Of a stretch of 64,000 nucleotides of DNA, positions 1 to 16,000 are shown in pieces; within the stretch, counting starts at the first letter, position 1, and every line of letters begins with the position of its first letter. The notes under the pieces are model-generated. The model was not told the DNA's origin. It made no database searches and was given only the letters and a program-made list of their open reading frames with translations. The stretch is from Fennellomyces sp. T-0311. Lineage: Eukaryota > Mucoromycota > Mucoromycetes > Mucorales > Lichtheimiaceae. A program made the position numbers and the translations under genes. The stretch spans positions 496,001 to 560,000 of the forward strand of contig JALLLT010000010.1 of the NCBI GenBank assembly GCA_025266875.1, written 5' to 3'.

Positions 1-2695
1 ATCTACACTCAAGGAGTTATTTGAAGACTGGACGGATGAGGATTTACTGTTTGCCATTCAGGACGCTGATGGCGATCTGGAGCTAACAATCGAACGGATT
101 AGCGCGGGTAAGAGGAAACGTAGCAAAAGTGCGTACCAACCTAGGCTGACCATCGCTATCAGGGCACGCCGTTCAATGGGGCGAAGTCAAAACTAAAAAA
201 TCAAAGAAGGAAGCAGCAAAAGCCAAGGCGGCCCAACCTACGACACCGTTGCCTTCTGCCCATCCACCGCGCACGCAAGCATCACGACATAACAATGAAA
301 GAGGCCGGGTGCCTCGAGGTAAGGAATTCATTATTTACTCGACAATCACACACTGATATCCATCAAGGCGGTGCAACACCCCGTAAGACTCGTGGAAAGC
401 CTTCAACTTCACAGCAACCTCTACAATCACAGGCTGCATCATGGGGAAAGCAAACAAAGCCAATACAATCAACTGAGCGAGCAACAGGCGGTTCCTGGGC
501 TTCAATTGCTTCAGCCCTCAAGACTGCGCAACCAACGAACGACATTGGCACAGAATCATGGAACTCAGCTTCAGCAACAGAAGGTTGGCCCGCCACGAAC
601 CCTTCGTCCGACACTAACTGGGGTGCCAAGCCATCATGGGGCGAAGAGCCTGCTAATAATACTCCTTCCGAGCAAAATGAAATCTCCACAAAGTCTCCTA
701 TTCTCACCGCTACCTCCTCCTCCGCCACAACCTCCTCAGCACCAAAGACTTGGGCCAGCTTGCTAAAGTACGTGCTGAAAACGAAAGAGGGCTTGACCGT
801 TTTCATAACTAAGCGAATCATCTTAGGTCGAAACCCGCACCCAAGCCTGAGCCGAAACCGGTCGTACATGAAGAAAAGCCTGCCAATGATACCTGGGACG
901 CGCCTGTCAATACCTCTGAAAATGATAACTGGAACGCGCCTGTCGAAGATAACTGGAACGCACCTGCAGATGATGGATGGAACGCAACACCTGCTGCCAA
1001 TGAGAATAATAATGACCCGTGGACACAAACCGAGCAACAGTCGTCGCTCGAACCGTCGGATACAAAGGAAGATGTACGGGAGGAGATAAAGGAAGAGCCA
1101 GAGTCACGTTCAAAGATCACAGAAACCTTGGAGTCCACGGAAATGTCAAATGGTGCGCCTGCACAAGTGGAAGCTGCCAATGACAAAGAACAAACCGCAT
1201 CAACATCCACATCGCCACCAGTTGCTGCTATTGCTGCGGACACTAAGGTTCGCCAACCTATTGGCCGCCGGGTACGACCCGAGGAACCAGTGGTACTTCC
1301 AAACAGCAATACATCACTCGCCGGTGTCGATGTCAAGTTTGGTAGCCTAAACCTTGACGATACCACCCCCGGAGTTATCGAGGCAAACTCCAGGTATGGC
1401 AGCAGCTGAGGATCGTGTAAAGGGTTACTTTCTAAATGTGTGTAGATTGAATGAGCATGACAAGAAGCCTGATCAGGTTCAGGTCTCTGATAAGCAGGCA
1501 TCAACCATCGAGCCGCAGCAAAATTACCTTAACCGTTATGCTGGAAACGCCCCTACAGTGGTTGGCCAGAATGCTGGCCTGACAACTACTGAAACACTTG
1601 CAGATCCAACTTCCTATTTAAAGCAACAAGCACAACAGCAGCAACAGCAAGCGGTCCATGCCCAACAGCAGTCTCAGCAGCAGCACCTTGGTATGGATCA
1701 TCTCACGTCTGCGTATAACTCCTATCTTCCAAATCAACCACCGACGGGCGCTTCTGGTTATGGCATCAATCCAATGGGATCCGTACCTGATTATGGTGTA
1801 TATGGTGCTGAAGCGCAACGGGCTGCCATGGTGAGTTACTGTGTTCGTGATGCGATCACTGGACATTTGCTGACTGCCGGCGGTATATGCGTGCGATAAA
1901 CGTTAGGGATACTATGATCCCAATACGTTCGATCATCACTCTCCTTCCGCAACATCGGCCACCGCGTATCAAATGCGTGACAAGTATAATCAAGATAGTG
2001 GTAATCCCGCAGGTGCTCAATCCAGTGCCCCGGCGCAAGGCATTCCGCAGCAGCAAGTATATCCTAATATACCATACTACCAATACTACTATATGCCGAA
2101 CCATTTCAGCACTTACCAACAGTCTGCCTATGGTCAACCATTTTTGAACAAGAACATGTACCAAATGTACCAGACTTCCGGTAAGCCGAACAATGTATCG
2201 GCAAACTCTCAATATGCTGCTGCGCAACAAGCACAGCATCTCTACAATCAGTCTCTTTCAGGAGCAGGAGGTCCTTCTGGTTATGATGAAGTGGCTAGTT
2301 TGCAACATCAACTTGGTGGTGGTGCTAATATGGGACTTAATGACTATCAAAAGCCATCGACTTATGGTGCCGGTTCACAAATCCAAGGCTTTTTAAACAA
2401 CTTTTCTGGTCCTGGACAGCAAGGAGCTCAACAGGCCCAAACCGCTCCGAACAGCGTTGCTGCTCAGCAAGGTCAAGGCAAACCAGATGCCAACAACGGA
2501 CCTTACAAACCAAGCGGCCCGCAACAGCCGCAGCAGCAGGCTTATCAACAAGCTATGCCTGCTCCGTCCAATTACTTTAGCCATCACCAACCTCAGCAGA
2601 TGTTTTACCCTCAACAAGTCCAGCAATATCCTATGCAACAACACATGGATAACACCCAACAGCAAGGTCGCCAACAACAATATTGGGCTCAATAA
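1..2695 (+). CDS. DEF1/UBAP2-like CUE-domain, Gln-rich protein (5' end missing)
   Basis: The gene runs in from the left edge. The first exon encodes a CUE-type ubiquitin-binding helix bundle (TLKELFEDWTDEDLL, then GDLELTIERI), followed by HAVQWGEVKTKK. This order is typical of yeast Def1 and the animal UBAP2/Lingerer family. Def1 promotes ubiquitylation and degradation of stalled RNA polymerase II. Downstream come a Trp-rich low-complexity part with WG/GW and W-N-A-P units, a short conserved VKFGSLNLDD segment, and a long Gln/Tyr/Pro-rich tail ending at a TAA. Introns are inferred near 109-167, 320-368, 770-827, 1396-1445 and 1831-1910, because each joins the coding frame cleanly. The tail resembles a prion-like domain. 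It is convergent with ERG24, about 100 bp apart. Family assignment is firm; the role is by homology. Confidence 0.85.
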
Positions 2696-2796
2696 ACGCT
2701 TTCGTCGGCCGTAACGAATATTTGTTGTCACATAATAAATTAGTACACACAGCAATTACATATTACATTTCATTTCTGATTATTTTGATAGGGACA

Positions 2797-4490
2797 CTAG
2801 TAGATACCAGGGATAATTCTGTACTTGACTATAGAGCAGTACTTTTCCCAATCCTCACCGTACTTGTTACGACACTTATCATCATCACGACGCTCACGAT
2901 GGATCAGCAAAACTGCAAAGTAGATGCAGTAAGAGTATGGGATGATAGAGCCAAATCCGCATGGCAAGCACCATGCAACCGACATGAGCCAATCTCCCAG
3001 ATAGTTGATATGACGTGCTTTACCCCACCATCCTGAAGTAATAAGACGGGAACCAGTCTTTGTTTCGATGTACTCGAGATCTAGATAACATTTAACGACA
3101 TATGCTTCATTTCACTTTTTGTTTCTTACCTTTTACGCTTGGATCTTCGGGGTTGGTTCGGAACTTATCTTTTTGGCCATTGGATGAACGGAAGATGTAG
3201 TAGCCAAGGCACTGAATAGCGGCAATACCAGCAAGTTGAACATAAGAAAGATCCACAGGGAAATCTGCGAGATAGCGAGCTTGAAGGCTGTACATCATAG
3301 GAACCCAGCACAGATTGCCGAATGCAAGCATAAATCCGAATCCGTCTAATAAAGTTACAATCAGTTTCATCGCATTCAACCATCAATGTATGTAAATTTT
3401 TTTACCGGTAGTGATATCCATCGTTGTAAGGATTGCCATCTACCGAAGTCTGGTTAGTTGGCGCTAACATGGACGCAATCCAAGCAGTTTACCTCATTAT
3501 ACAGAGCATCAATCACGTAGATACCTTGGAACAAAATCACCAGAACCATGCTGTTTGTAACTCGGCCCAGAGTAGCATACTGTTTGAATCCCATGCAAAT
3601 ATTGATAGCGAACCATCCGATCAATCCGGGGCGCAGCTCAATGAAATACTTGATGTCAAAATCTCCAATTCTGGGGTTAAGCTCACGTCCAATCATAAAC
3701 TAGAATGTTCGAATTAGAAACGCTACGCTAGAAAAATAAAGTAAACTTACATCATAGATAGCATTTCCAGTGTTTCCCCCCAAAGCCAAGAGACGAGGTT
3801 TACCCACAAAGCTGGTAACATACACGGCGATGGATACAGCAAACGCCATAATAAGTGACGCCACAGCCAAATCACCAAAATGGTCATACACATACAACGG
3901 AGTTCGGTATCCTTGTCCACGATTCGACATCATTGTGACCAACAAGGTTGTTTGAGCAGTTTGGAGCGCATTGAGCTTGTATTTGAGTCGCGTGCCATCA
4001 CGCAACTTGGTACCTTGGACTGTATCACCAGGTAGAGTGATGGAGTACGTTGCAATTTGAGCAACAAACGCACAGTACCACAGAAGGGCCATTGGATCCA
4101 AACTGGTAACCATGGATACCAGCATTTCCCACGTAAACTTGCCTGCAACCAAGTCGGTTCCGAATGCATAAAGTCTGTGGAATGGGTTGTAGCCTGTATT
4201 GTCGCAGCCAAATGCATAGGCAAGGACAAGCAACGGCAGTAAAGTCGTCATGGCAAAAGCGCCAGGAGGCCCGAGAAACCTATATGTGCTTTAGAAAGGG
4301 AGCGATCGCGTCGATAGCATCATCTTTACTCGTAATGCTTGGTTCTGGGATTAAGCTTGTCCCAGTCAAGCGGAGCCACTTTTTCATTAGTTATAGTGCC
4401 CTTGGAAGATTCAGTGCTAGATTTTGAATGGCTCCGAGCAATCGGTTGCTTGGTGTCTTTCGATGTATCTCCTTTGCGTTGCTTGGGCAT
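2797..4490 (-). CDS. ERG24: Delta(14)-sterol reductase (ERG24 family)
   Basis: This ER membrane enzyme reduces the C14-15 double bond after lanosterol C14 demethylation in ergosterol synthesis. The sequence shows many hydrophobic segments and the family C-terminus: [28 protein letters not shown], then [21 protein letters not shown] spread over the last 70 residues. The N-terminus is short, basic and Ser/Thr-rich ([12 protein letters not shown]), and it joins FLGPPGAF through an intron at about 4256-4326. Further introns lie near 3703-3751, 3449-3510, 3371-3406 and 3085-3130. One internal exon of about 35 nt encodes ILTTMDITT, a conserved reductase stretch, between two of these introns. The gene ends about 100 bp from the convergent DEF1-like gene and starts 140 bp past the enolase stop on the same strand. 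Confidence 0.92.
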
Positions 4491-4629
4491 GACGGTGAAA
4501 GAAACGAACCGGACTAAAAGAGACTTTTTTTCCGCGCTTATTGCATGGACTTGAGGAGTTTTAATTATAATGCAGTTTTGACAAACAGTTTCGTGTTTTT
4601 GGAGTGGAAGACTATGGTATAAGAAGTAT

Positions 4630-8110
<3,481 letters not shown>

Positions 8111-8114
8111 ACGA

Positions 8115-8970
8115 CTACGCATAATTATCAGCTGTAACACCTAAGTACTGGCGACATTGTTGTACATAGTTATAGCAACCCTTGTCAAAAGGCATCATGG
8201 AGATACCTTCTTCAAAAGCAACGGTGTTATCATCTTGCCTTTAGACAACTGAAAGCTGATTGGCAGTTTAGCGAAACGTGGATGGAACATGATTGAATAT
8301 TAGATGTACGATTGTATACACGATACTCACGAGACAGAGTAGTATTATCAGGTAGAAATATCATCAGTTCCTAATATACCACAGGATCAGATACTTGTGG
8401 TCCAAGCCAGGTAAATATATTACCATGTGCAGGTACATGGCCCCTTTGCAAGTCACTGCTGATCTTCGTTTAAAGCAGGGAACTCCAAGGCGCATACGAT
8501 CAATTGGGGCATCACTGAATCGTCATAGGCATACATAGCCAGGTCTGTGGCGATAGTTCCCCTACAGAAAGCAACTCCATTAATGAAGACACTCCAAAAA
8601 TAGCAACCACTTTGCATCTGTCACTGCCAATGTGTAAACGCCACGCATAGGATTGGTTAACGTGAATAAAGCAATGTCGAATTCCCAAACTTCCGCCTTT
8701 GGCTACGAGAGATAGGATCTAGTCATTGTATGCCGTCAAGCTTCAGACTGAATATTTGTACCGATGATTGCCATGCCCGATTATCCACAAGTACACTATG
8801 TCTAAAGTTGCAATAAGAGGAACTTTAATTACTGTTGACCGTGCACTTACCAACTACGCGATCTGGAAGATTCAGAGAAGGAGGGTCTTGCATCTTTTCG
8901 AACATAAAGGCGTACTTTAGAAGCATATAGGCATTTATTTGGTCTATATCCGCTTTGAATGAAAAAAAAG
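8115..8970 (-). CDS. Unrecognised multi-exon coding region (gene or pseudogene)
   Basis: Minus-strand translation gives four protein-like pieces in order. Near 8954-8853: DIDQINAYMLLKYAFMFEKM followed by QDPPSLNLPDRVV, ending at a good GTAAGT donor. Near 8700-8612: EVWEFDIALFTLTNPMRGVY and TLAVTDAK. Near 8559-8455: TIATDLAMYAYDDSVMPQ and LIVCALEFPALNEDQQ, then a TGA. Near 8234-8115: DDNTVAFEEGISMMPFDKGC and YNYVQQCRQYLGVTADNYA, then TAG. Donor and acceptor sites lie between some pieces (for example GTGAGT at about 8331 and a CAG acceptor at about 8250). Other joins are unclear, and the TGA at the end of the third piece suggests either an unseen splice or decay. Two Cys in the last piece fit a secreted protein. 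I do not recognise the family; the 5' end is not defined and may reach 9.4 kb. Confidence 0.4.
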
Positions 8971-8999
8971 GACATTGACGCACAATCAAGTAGTTTTTT

Positions 9000-11590
9000 T
9001 CACGAGTTTATCTCTGGTTGTTGAATCTCGTCAAATGCTTTGCAAGACCGCGTGGTGCCGCCTGATAAACTGCGACCTGATTAAGAGCGTATGATTAAGC
9101 TGACCATGCAGAAACTTATTGCGTATAAGATTGTCCGTGCACTGGCACTCATTTATGCCGCAGCAATTGGGCAAATTATTGCTCGATTGTCAACTGTAAG
9201 GAGAAGCGGTTGAAGTTTGCATAGTGCAAAAGGAGGAGCCAAACCAGTAATTCCCAAGATTCAAAATTCAGACTCCCTGACGGTATGAAGCCGAGTAAGA
9301 GTCGACAAGCATGAGTCTTTTATGTCTCACCGGGAGGAAGTAGTACACATTACATTGGCTGTGGGATACGGTGTGATAATTATGAAAAGGTCTACACAAA
9401 CCATTGACCGCATAACCTTGCTCTGCTTCGAGAGTTTGACTTACGCTTGCATGTCGCGATAAACCTAAACTTTAGGTCTTCTCCTCAGTCCACTTTTAAC
9501 TAAAAGTAACTTTTACTGGCTAAGCATTACAAGCGTGCTCCATACTCCCAGATTATTTGGACAATAAAGATACGCGCACACTCGGCCCAGAAAATGCGTT
9601 GAATATGGATCACTTTGACCATTGCAATCGTCATCACTCCAGGGTTGCGCTTTTTGCTGGCACGTTTACATGTGCAATAGTAAGTCATTTTAATTGACAT
9701 AGCTGTCCCTATATGTCATAGATAGCGGTGAAACAGTCTCGCAATGATTCCTATATTTTGAACTCGTGGCCATGCTCTTGCCCGTCTTTGAAAGGTGACA
9801 CGAATTGAGATTTCCACGTGTGCTGAACGCGATTCATGTTATCGATAACTTTTGCTGTCGTACTACCGAAACTAGCAAATTGAATACATCTTGTAAAGTA
9901 GTATTCTTCATTCGACGATTCAAATTTGTAATCATTAGTAGCATAGACATTTGGATACATACCTTTTTAGCCTTGCCTCCAAGGCTTTACCCTGCTGTGC
10001 TGCCCGAACGGAGCAAGGCATACCAAATCCAGAATCTAATCAGGTATTCGCTTCCATAATAAAGTATTGTTCGTGCTCGTTGACGATATCGGGTAAATTG
10101 ATTACAGGACTCTTGCAACTGTATAGTTAAGGGGTTTGGAGTATTATGATATGTGCGTAATAGCTGGGGCGGTATAAAAAATATACTCAATAAATACATG
10201 TAGAATCTGCGCTAGGACAGTTGCGTTCTGATTGCTTTTTGCAGTTTTAGAGATACGTAAAGGACACTTTTTATATTATGAGTTATTTTTCTGTACAAAA
10301 TCATAACGTATAATAGTATGTTACTTCCGGATTCGACTTGATAGACACACTGTAGTGAAGTGCAGCATACAATTTCTTAGAATACGATATGTACACTGCG
10401 TCACGGGAGTAAAAACTACAGAAGCTTAAATAATCTTTTTAAACCAAGAGAGCTGTAAATCTACTTGACGACAAGCAAGGTGAGACGGTATCGGTGGTAC
10501 CAATAATAGATATAATGATTCAGACCATTTTCAACGGTAAGTGATTGTGTCCGTCGTGGGCTTAGCTGTACGATGCGCATCATAAGAAAGCTGAACTTTG
10601 AACCGTGGGAAACGCTTTTTACTAAAACTGCTTCCTGAAGCTGCATTGTTCTCTCGATCAGATAAAGTAAGTTCGTAGTAACCTGACGTGCGACAATAAA
10701 TGGATATTCTTTTTCGATGCAATTTTTGAGGAACGATATATGGGCAGTACATATCTGTTAGTCGAATATACTCTTTCTTATAGTTATGTTAATCCGCACA
10801 ATGTATATTACGTGATTTACGTAATTCAAAAACAGTAGTATATAGAGTCAATCAATTTTGACTTTGGTAAGAGCAATCTGTATGCATTTTTGGTGCTATA
10901 GTGTTCGCTCTCAACTCTGTGCGCTAGAGCACTTAAAGTCATTATCATATCAATTTTCAATCCACTGCTTTACGTAAAATTCCCATAACTAGTGTTTCAA
11001 GGCAGCAAAATTTTCGAGAATTCCGTTATTCTCTCACGTATATGCACAGAATCTTTTTTGTATGGTTGCATGTATTGGTTGATAGTCAGCAGGCTAGCAT
11101 TTGTTACACATTGCAGTTGTATTATAAAAGAAGGGCTCATCGTAATTCTTCCAAAATATACTGTCAGACAGTACATCGGAAATTCAGGTGAAACGCCACT
11201 GATAAGAACTTATCGTGGTCCCGTGGAAGAGGATCATCGTCGATTCCTGATAGAATTTACCAAAATAAACAGCATTGCTAGCCATAGACACCATTGAGTT
11301 CTTCAAACGCTCACTAATCGATCCATTTCATCTCAAAGCTATAAGCCATAGTATAAGGGGTGGAACACGACGTATAGAAAGTACTATTTTGGACAAAAGC
11401 TCTGAACTTTACTTTATCGTTATATTCCAAAAGGAGATTGTCTACGTAATATTTATCAACAAAGCCATTTCTTTCTTGATACCAGCATAACATGAAAGCA
11501 ATTGGAGCTGAGTAGGTATGGCCTGCACGAACATTCCCACGCTTTTTTAACCCTGCAGCTCACGCGAGCAAAAGTTTGCGTCTCTTCTCT
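9000..11590. other. AT-rich intergenic region without supported genes
   Basis: About 2.6 kb of AT-rich sequence with only short frames rich in rare codons. Two small hairpins lie close together: ACCTAAA-C-TTTAGGT at 9463-9477 and ACTTTT-AACT-AAAAGT at about 9492-9507. The section before 9480 may hold upstream exons of the minus-strand coding region described above, but none could be joined in frame. Confidence 0.4.
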
Positions 11591-11601
11591 CCTTTGGTAC
11601 C

Positions 11602-13025
11602 ATGTTAGACATCGACGAAATTCGTGAGTGATATAAAGAATCGATATACACCTATTTTTTATCGACAATCTAATTGATCTACTTTAGCAAGCCAACACAC
11701 CGAAAGTACCTTTCCATGTTTCGTTGCCGGTCTCGTTGGAGGCATGTAACCTCTTCTTAGTTTGTATACGGCGTATTTTTGTAAAACTGACGATGAATTC
11801 ATTATCAGGGCTCTCTGGATTAGCTGTTGGGCATCCATTCGGTAAGTTGGGAGGTGGATAAACTGAGGGATCGGGATATTGCTAACATAAATTAACTTCT
11901 TTAGATACAGGTATGCCATTGGTGAAATCGACTTTCATTGTTTCCGTTTTATCCCCTTAACAACTTTACGAAATAGTCAAAGTACGCCTGCAATCTCAAA
12001 AATCTGCTTCCAAGTATAAAGGAACATGGGATTGCTTTGCCTCGACAGTGCGGCAAGAAAAGGTGGGACTCTACTTTTCCCCTTTACTGAACCATTGTTA
12101 CTAATTCTGGTATTTTGTTCCATAGGTGTTTGGACTTTACAAAGGAATGGCTTCACCGGCGGTAAGTGCATGAAAAATTACTTTTGATAAGTTTTTTTTT
12201 AAAAGAAAATACAATTCTGGACAGTTAGGCTGGGGTAGCGGTTGTAAATGCGCTCGTATTTGGCTCGTTCGACTGGTTGATAAAAATACAGGAAAGACAC
12301 GGTATCAATATCAGTGGCAATGGAGGTCAGCCATCTTTATCACAAATTATGACGGCAGGAATGGGCGCTGGCGTAATCACTAGGTATAAGTGTATGATTA
12401 TTAATACAGCTGGAGTATTCTAATAATACCTGGTAGTTTCGTTACTTGTCCGATGGAGTTGGCGAAAGTTCAGCTTCAAAATCAGACACACTCTACAGCT
12501 ATGAAAGGACCCATAGACTGCTTAACACAACTTTTCGAGCGAAGAGGAATACGCGGGTGTTTTACCGGAATGACACCTACGATCCTTAGAGAGCTCAGTT
12601 TTGGGCCATACTTTGTCACTTACGAATGTATATCTAGAGCATCAGGCGATCACGCTGTTACGGGACCGAAAGTAATCCTGGCAGGTGGCGTAGCAGGAAT
12701 GATTGCATGGTGCTCGACATATCCTGCAGGTAACACAGCCGTGGTACCGCCTTCCGTTCATGTATCTAAAGGAAAATTTGTCTATATAGATGTTATCAAG
12801 ACTCGTATCCAATCTAGTCCAGGCGAGTATAGAAATATGCTCGACTGTGCTCGAATTTGCTACCAAAGCGAAGGCATTGGTATAATGTTCCGTGGCCTTC
12901 TGCCCACACTTCTCCGCGCTTTTCCGTCCAACGCAGCAACATTTGTGGCGTATACTTGGACAATGAAATTGCTGACAGAAGACTCCAAAACTTTGGATCA
13001 GAAGAATACCGCTGCCATGATCTAA
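11602..13025 (+). CDS. Mitochondrial carrier (SLC25 family)
   Basis: This is an inner-membrane solute carrier with three tandem repeats. The repeat signatures PFDTVK, PMELAK and PADVIK are all present, the first and third only after splicing. The N-terminus MLDIDEIP is followed by an exon giving FVAGLVGG. Inferred introns: 11624-11687, 11742-11808 (GC-AG), 11842-11904, 11911-11976, 12063-12125, 12162-12228, about 12383-12438, and about 12728-12787. Exon 4 is only 6 nt (11905-11910). The later exons read LAKVQLQNQ, GCFTGMTPTILRELSFGPY and GLLPTLLRAFPSNAATFVAY, which recall carnitine/acylcarnitine, basic amino acid and YMC-type carriers; the substrate cannot be read from sequence. The stop is 60 bp from the convergent Lon gene stop. 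Confidence 0.88.
11905..11910 (+). other. 6-nt microexon of the mitochondrial carrier
   Basis: The sequence ATACAG sits between an intron ending TTCTTTAG and one starting GTATGC. Both introns are of ordinary length (63 and 66 nt) with CTAAC or CTTAAC branch-like sites. Including it completes codons for Asp-Thr, giving the diagnostic carrier motif PFDTVK. Skipping it would keep frame but delete both residues. Confidence 0.75.
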
Positions 13026-13084
13026 ATATACTGTTTTATATTTACCAGCTGCCGTTTTATTTTGTTTTAAATTAAGTGTACACT

Positions 13085-16000
13085 TTATGGTTCATTGTCA
13101 TCATCTGGCTTCTGGTCGTGTTTGCGCATTTCTGCTTCAGGTAACACGTTTTCCCACACTTTTTCTGCCTCCTCCTTGGTAACGTGCCCAAAGCAAATTT
13201 CAAAGACTTCCTTATAATTTTCAACAGGGATGCCAGTGATTCCTTCCTTAACATGGTCCGGAAGTTCGTCCCAGTCGGCAGCGTTCTCCTTGGGGAAAAG
13301 GATCGTCCTGATTTTGGATCGCTTTGCGGCAATGGTCTTCTCCTTCAGGCCACCAATTTGCAGCACTTTGCCTGTTACTGTAAGCTCACCAGTCATTGCA
13401 ATATCTGCGCTCACAGCCTTATTCAATGCAAGCGAAATAAGGGCCGTTGCCATGGTGATACCGGCGGAAGGACCATCTTTGGGAACAGCACCGGCCGGGC
13501 AGTGGAGATGAACCCGAGCCCTGTCAAAAAATCGATTCTTTGGGAACTGTGATGCCATCAATGATTTGGAAAAGGTGTATGCGATACTCGATGACTCCTT
13601 CATCACATCGCCCAGCTGGCCAGTTTTGGATAGATGTGGATGCGATTTTGGTGTTAGCGATGACTCGAGCACAGACTCTATATATAGAGACGATCCTCCT
13701 ATTAAAGTAGCACCACTGTTGGTTCAATATATCACAACATCAATCCGTCGGTTACCTACCCATGCTAGTCCAAGCTAACCCGCATACCGTGCCGGGCGGT
13801 GTTTTCTCGTAAAGCCTATCAGACTGGAAAACAGGTGGTCCCACATAATCTTTCAGATTCTCGGATGTAATTTTGAGGTCAATATCACTGGGGACATCCA
13901 GTGGTTTTCTTTCCTCATGCGTCTTCTCTTGTCCAACTTCTTTTTCAGCTGGCTGCTTCTCAGCCTTGACTGGATCATTGGATCGCTTGTCAGCTGAGAG
14001 TACTTTAGGAGAATCGCCTTTTTCTTGCTCAAAATGATCTTCGCCAACCTTTTCCACGATGTTGAAGGCAGCCTTTCGATACACCTTGTCTATTTGTTTC
14101 TTGAGATTGCGCACACCACTTTCACGACAATAGCTCTTGATCAACGTGTCGATAGCATCCTTTGTCAGTTCGACATTGACATGTTCTAGACCAGCAGCAA
14201 TCTTGGCCGTCGGTGCGAGATATCGTTCGGCAATGGCTTCCTTTTCTTCAGCGACGTAACCAGAAAGTTGGATAACTTCCATACGATCGAGTAGCGGACC
14301 GGGGATGGTATCCAATACATTTGCAGTGCAAACGAAAAGCACCTTGGACAAGTCGATGGGCACGTCCATGTAATGATCCAAGAAACTACCGTTTTGTTCT
14401 GGATCCAAGAGCTCTAGTAAGGCAGAGGAAGGATCACCTTGGTTACCACGGCCAACCTTGTCGATTTCATCGATCAAAATAAGAGGGTTCTCAGTCTGCA
14501 CTTTTTTGAGTGCTTGAACCACCTTGCCAGGCATGGCACCGACATAAGTTCGTCGATGACCCTTGATTTCCGCCACATCCATGAGACCGCCCACTGAAAA
14601 TCGATAGAATTCGCGATCCAGCGCGCGTGCAATGCTCTTGCCGATACTTGTTTTACCAACACCAGGTGGTCCGACTAAGCACAAGATTTTGCCCTCTACG
14701 GTTCCGCGCAGCTTACCGACAGCAATAAACTCAAGAATTCGATCTTTTACATCCTTGAGGCCGTAGTGGTCCTCGTCCAAAACTTTCTGCGCGTGTTGAA
14801 TATTGTAATTTTCTCTTGACCTTTGTCCCCATGGTATCTGTGTAATCCAGTCAAGATAGTTACGCGTAACGTTAAACTCAGATGCGGCAGGCTCCAGATG
14901 AGCCAATTTGTTGACTTCCTGTTTGTTTGCGAAAGTGTCAATAGCAAACTACCGTAACCATGCTTACACCTGTAGCTGTACCTCATCAAAAACCTTCTTT
15001 ACAGTCTCGGGCATCTCCAGTTTCTGAGCCCGTTCTTTGAATCCTTCGACAAGCTTGTCTTTGCCATCGCTTTCAATTCCCAGCTCCTTCTTGATTCCTT
15101 TTAACTGCTCCATCAAATAGTACTCTCTCTGTCGCTTGGCAATCTTGCTTTCAACCTCTTTTGAAATCTTGCTTTGAAGCTGGGCATTCATCAATTCCTT
15201 CTTAAGCACCAAAAGTGCTTTCTGTAGTCGCTCGCCCACTGGAAGTGTCTCGAGTACATCTTGAAGTTCCTCAGGTTCGGCGGCCGATACAGCTGCAGCA
15301 AAATCTGCCAATTTACCAGGCTCCTCAAAGACGTTGCCTGCAGATTGCGACATTGAAAAGCTGGCAATTTGGTCTCGGAAGAGAGGGTTCAAAGAAGCAA
15401 TATCCTTGAAGACGGATACAATTTCCGAGGTAACAGCTCGGACCATTTGGTCTTTCTTGGAATAGGGCGGCTCTACCAAGTTCTCGACATGTGCCAGTGA
15501 CACATGGTGCTCCTTTGCAAGGAATGCCGTTGCATATTGACCGTCTTTCTTTCGCGTAGACTTGTCTAAATTAATGGTGAGTTAACTATCTACAAGATCT
15601 ATCGTTCCGTCTAACAATTACCTGAGTCCTCAGCTTTCTCACCCACCTCAGCAGCTTCATCCTTTGCTGGATCCACTTCCTGCTTTGTAGCTTCGGCCTT
15701 GTCCGGATCAAACTCCTTTTCATGCGCCGCGGCTTCAGTCACTGCACCAGGAGGGACAATCTCTGTCATTTTGATTCGTCGATGAGGATATAGCACAGCC
15801 GTCAGCCCTGGCTCTTCCTTATTGGCTCCAGCCCCCCCACTACCCGCGGGAAACACGCTTGTTATCTGTGCAAACACACCAACGTCGTATACTTGATCCA
15901 TGCTTGTGACGACATCAACATCGAGGTTTTCATCCTTGAGCAAGAACGCACCGACGTATGGCTGTCCACGCTTCAGCAGATCCTTGATAGCGGCGGTCAC

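Noticed and set aside
363..1037. Long minus-strand open frame opposite the DEF1-like gene (224 codons)
   Set aside because: It is an antisense shadow of the Trp/Ser/Thr-rich coding exons; the plus strand has the CUE domain and coherent splice sites.
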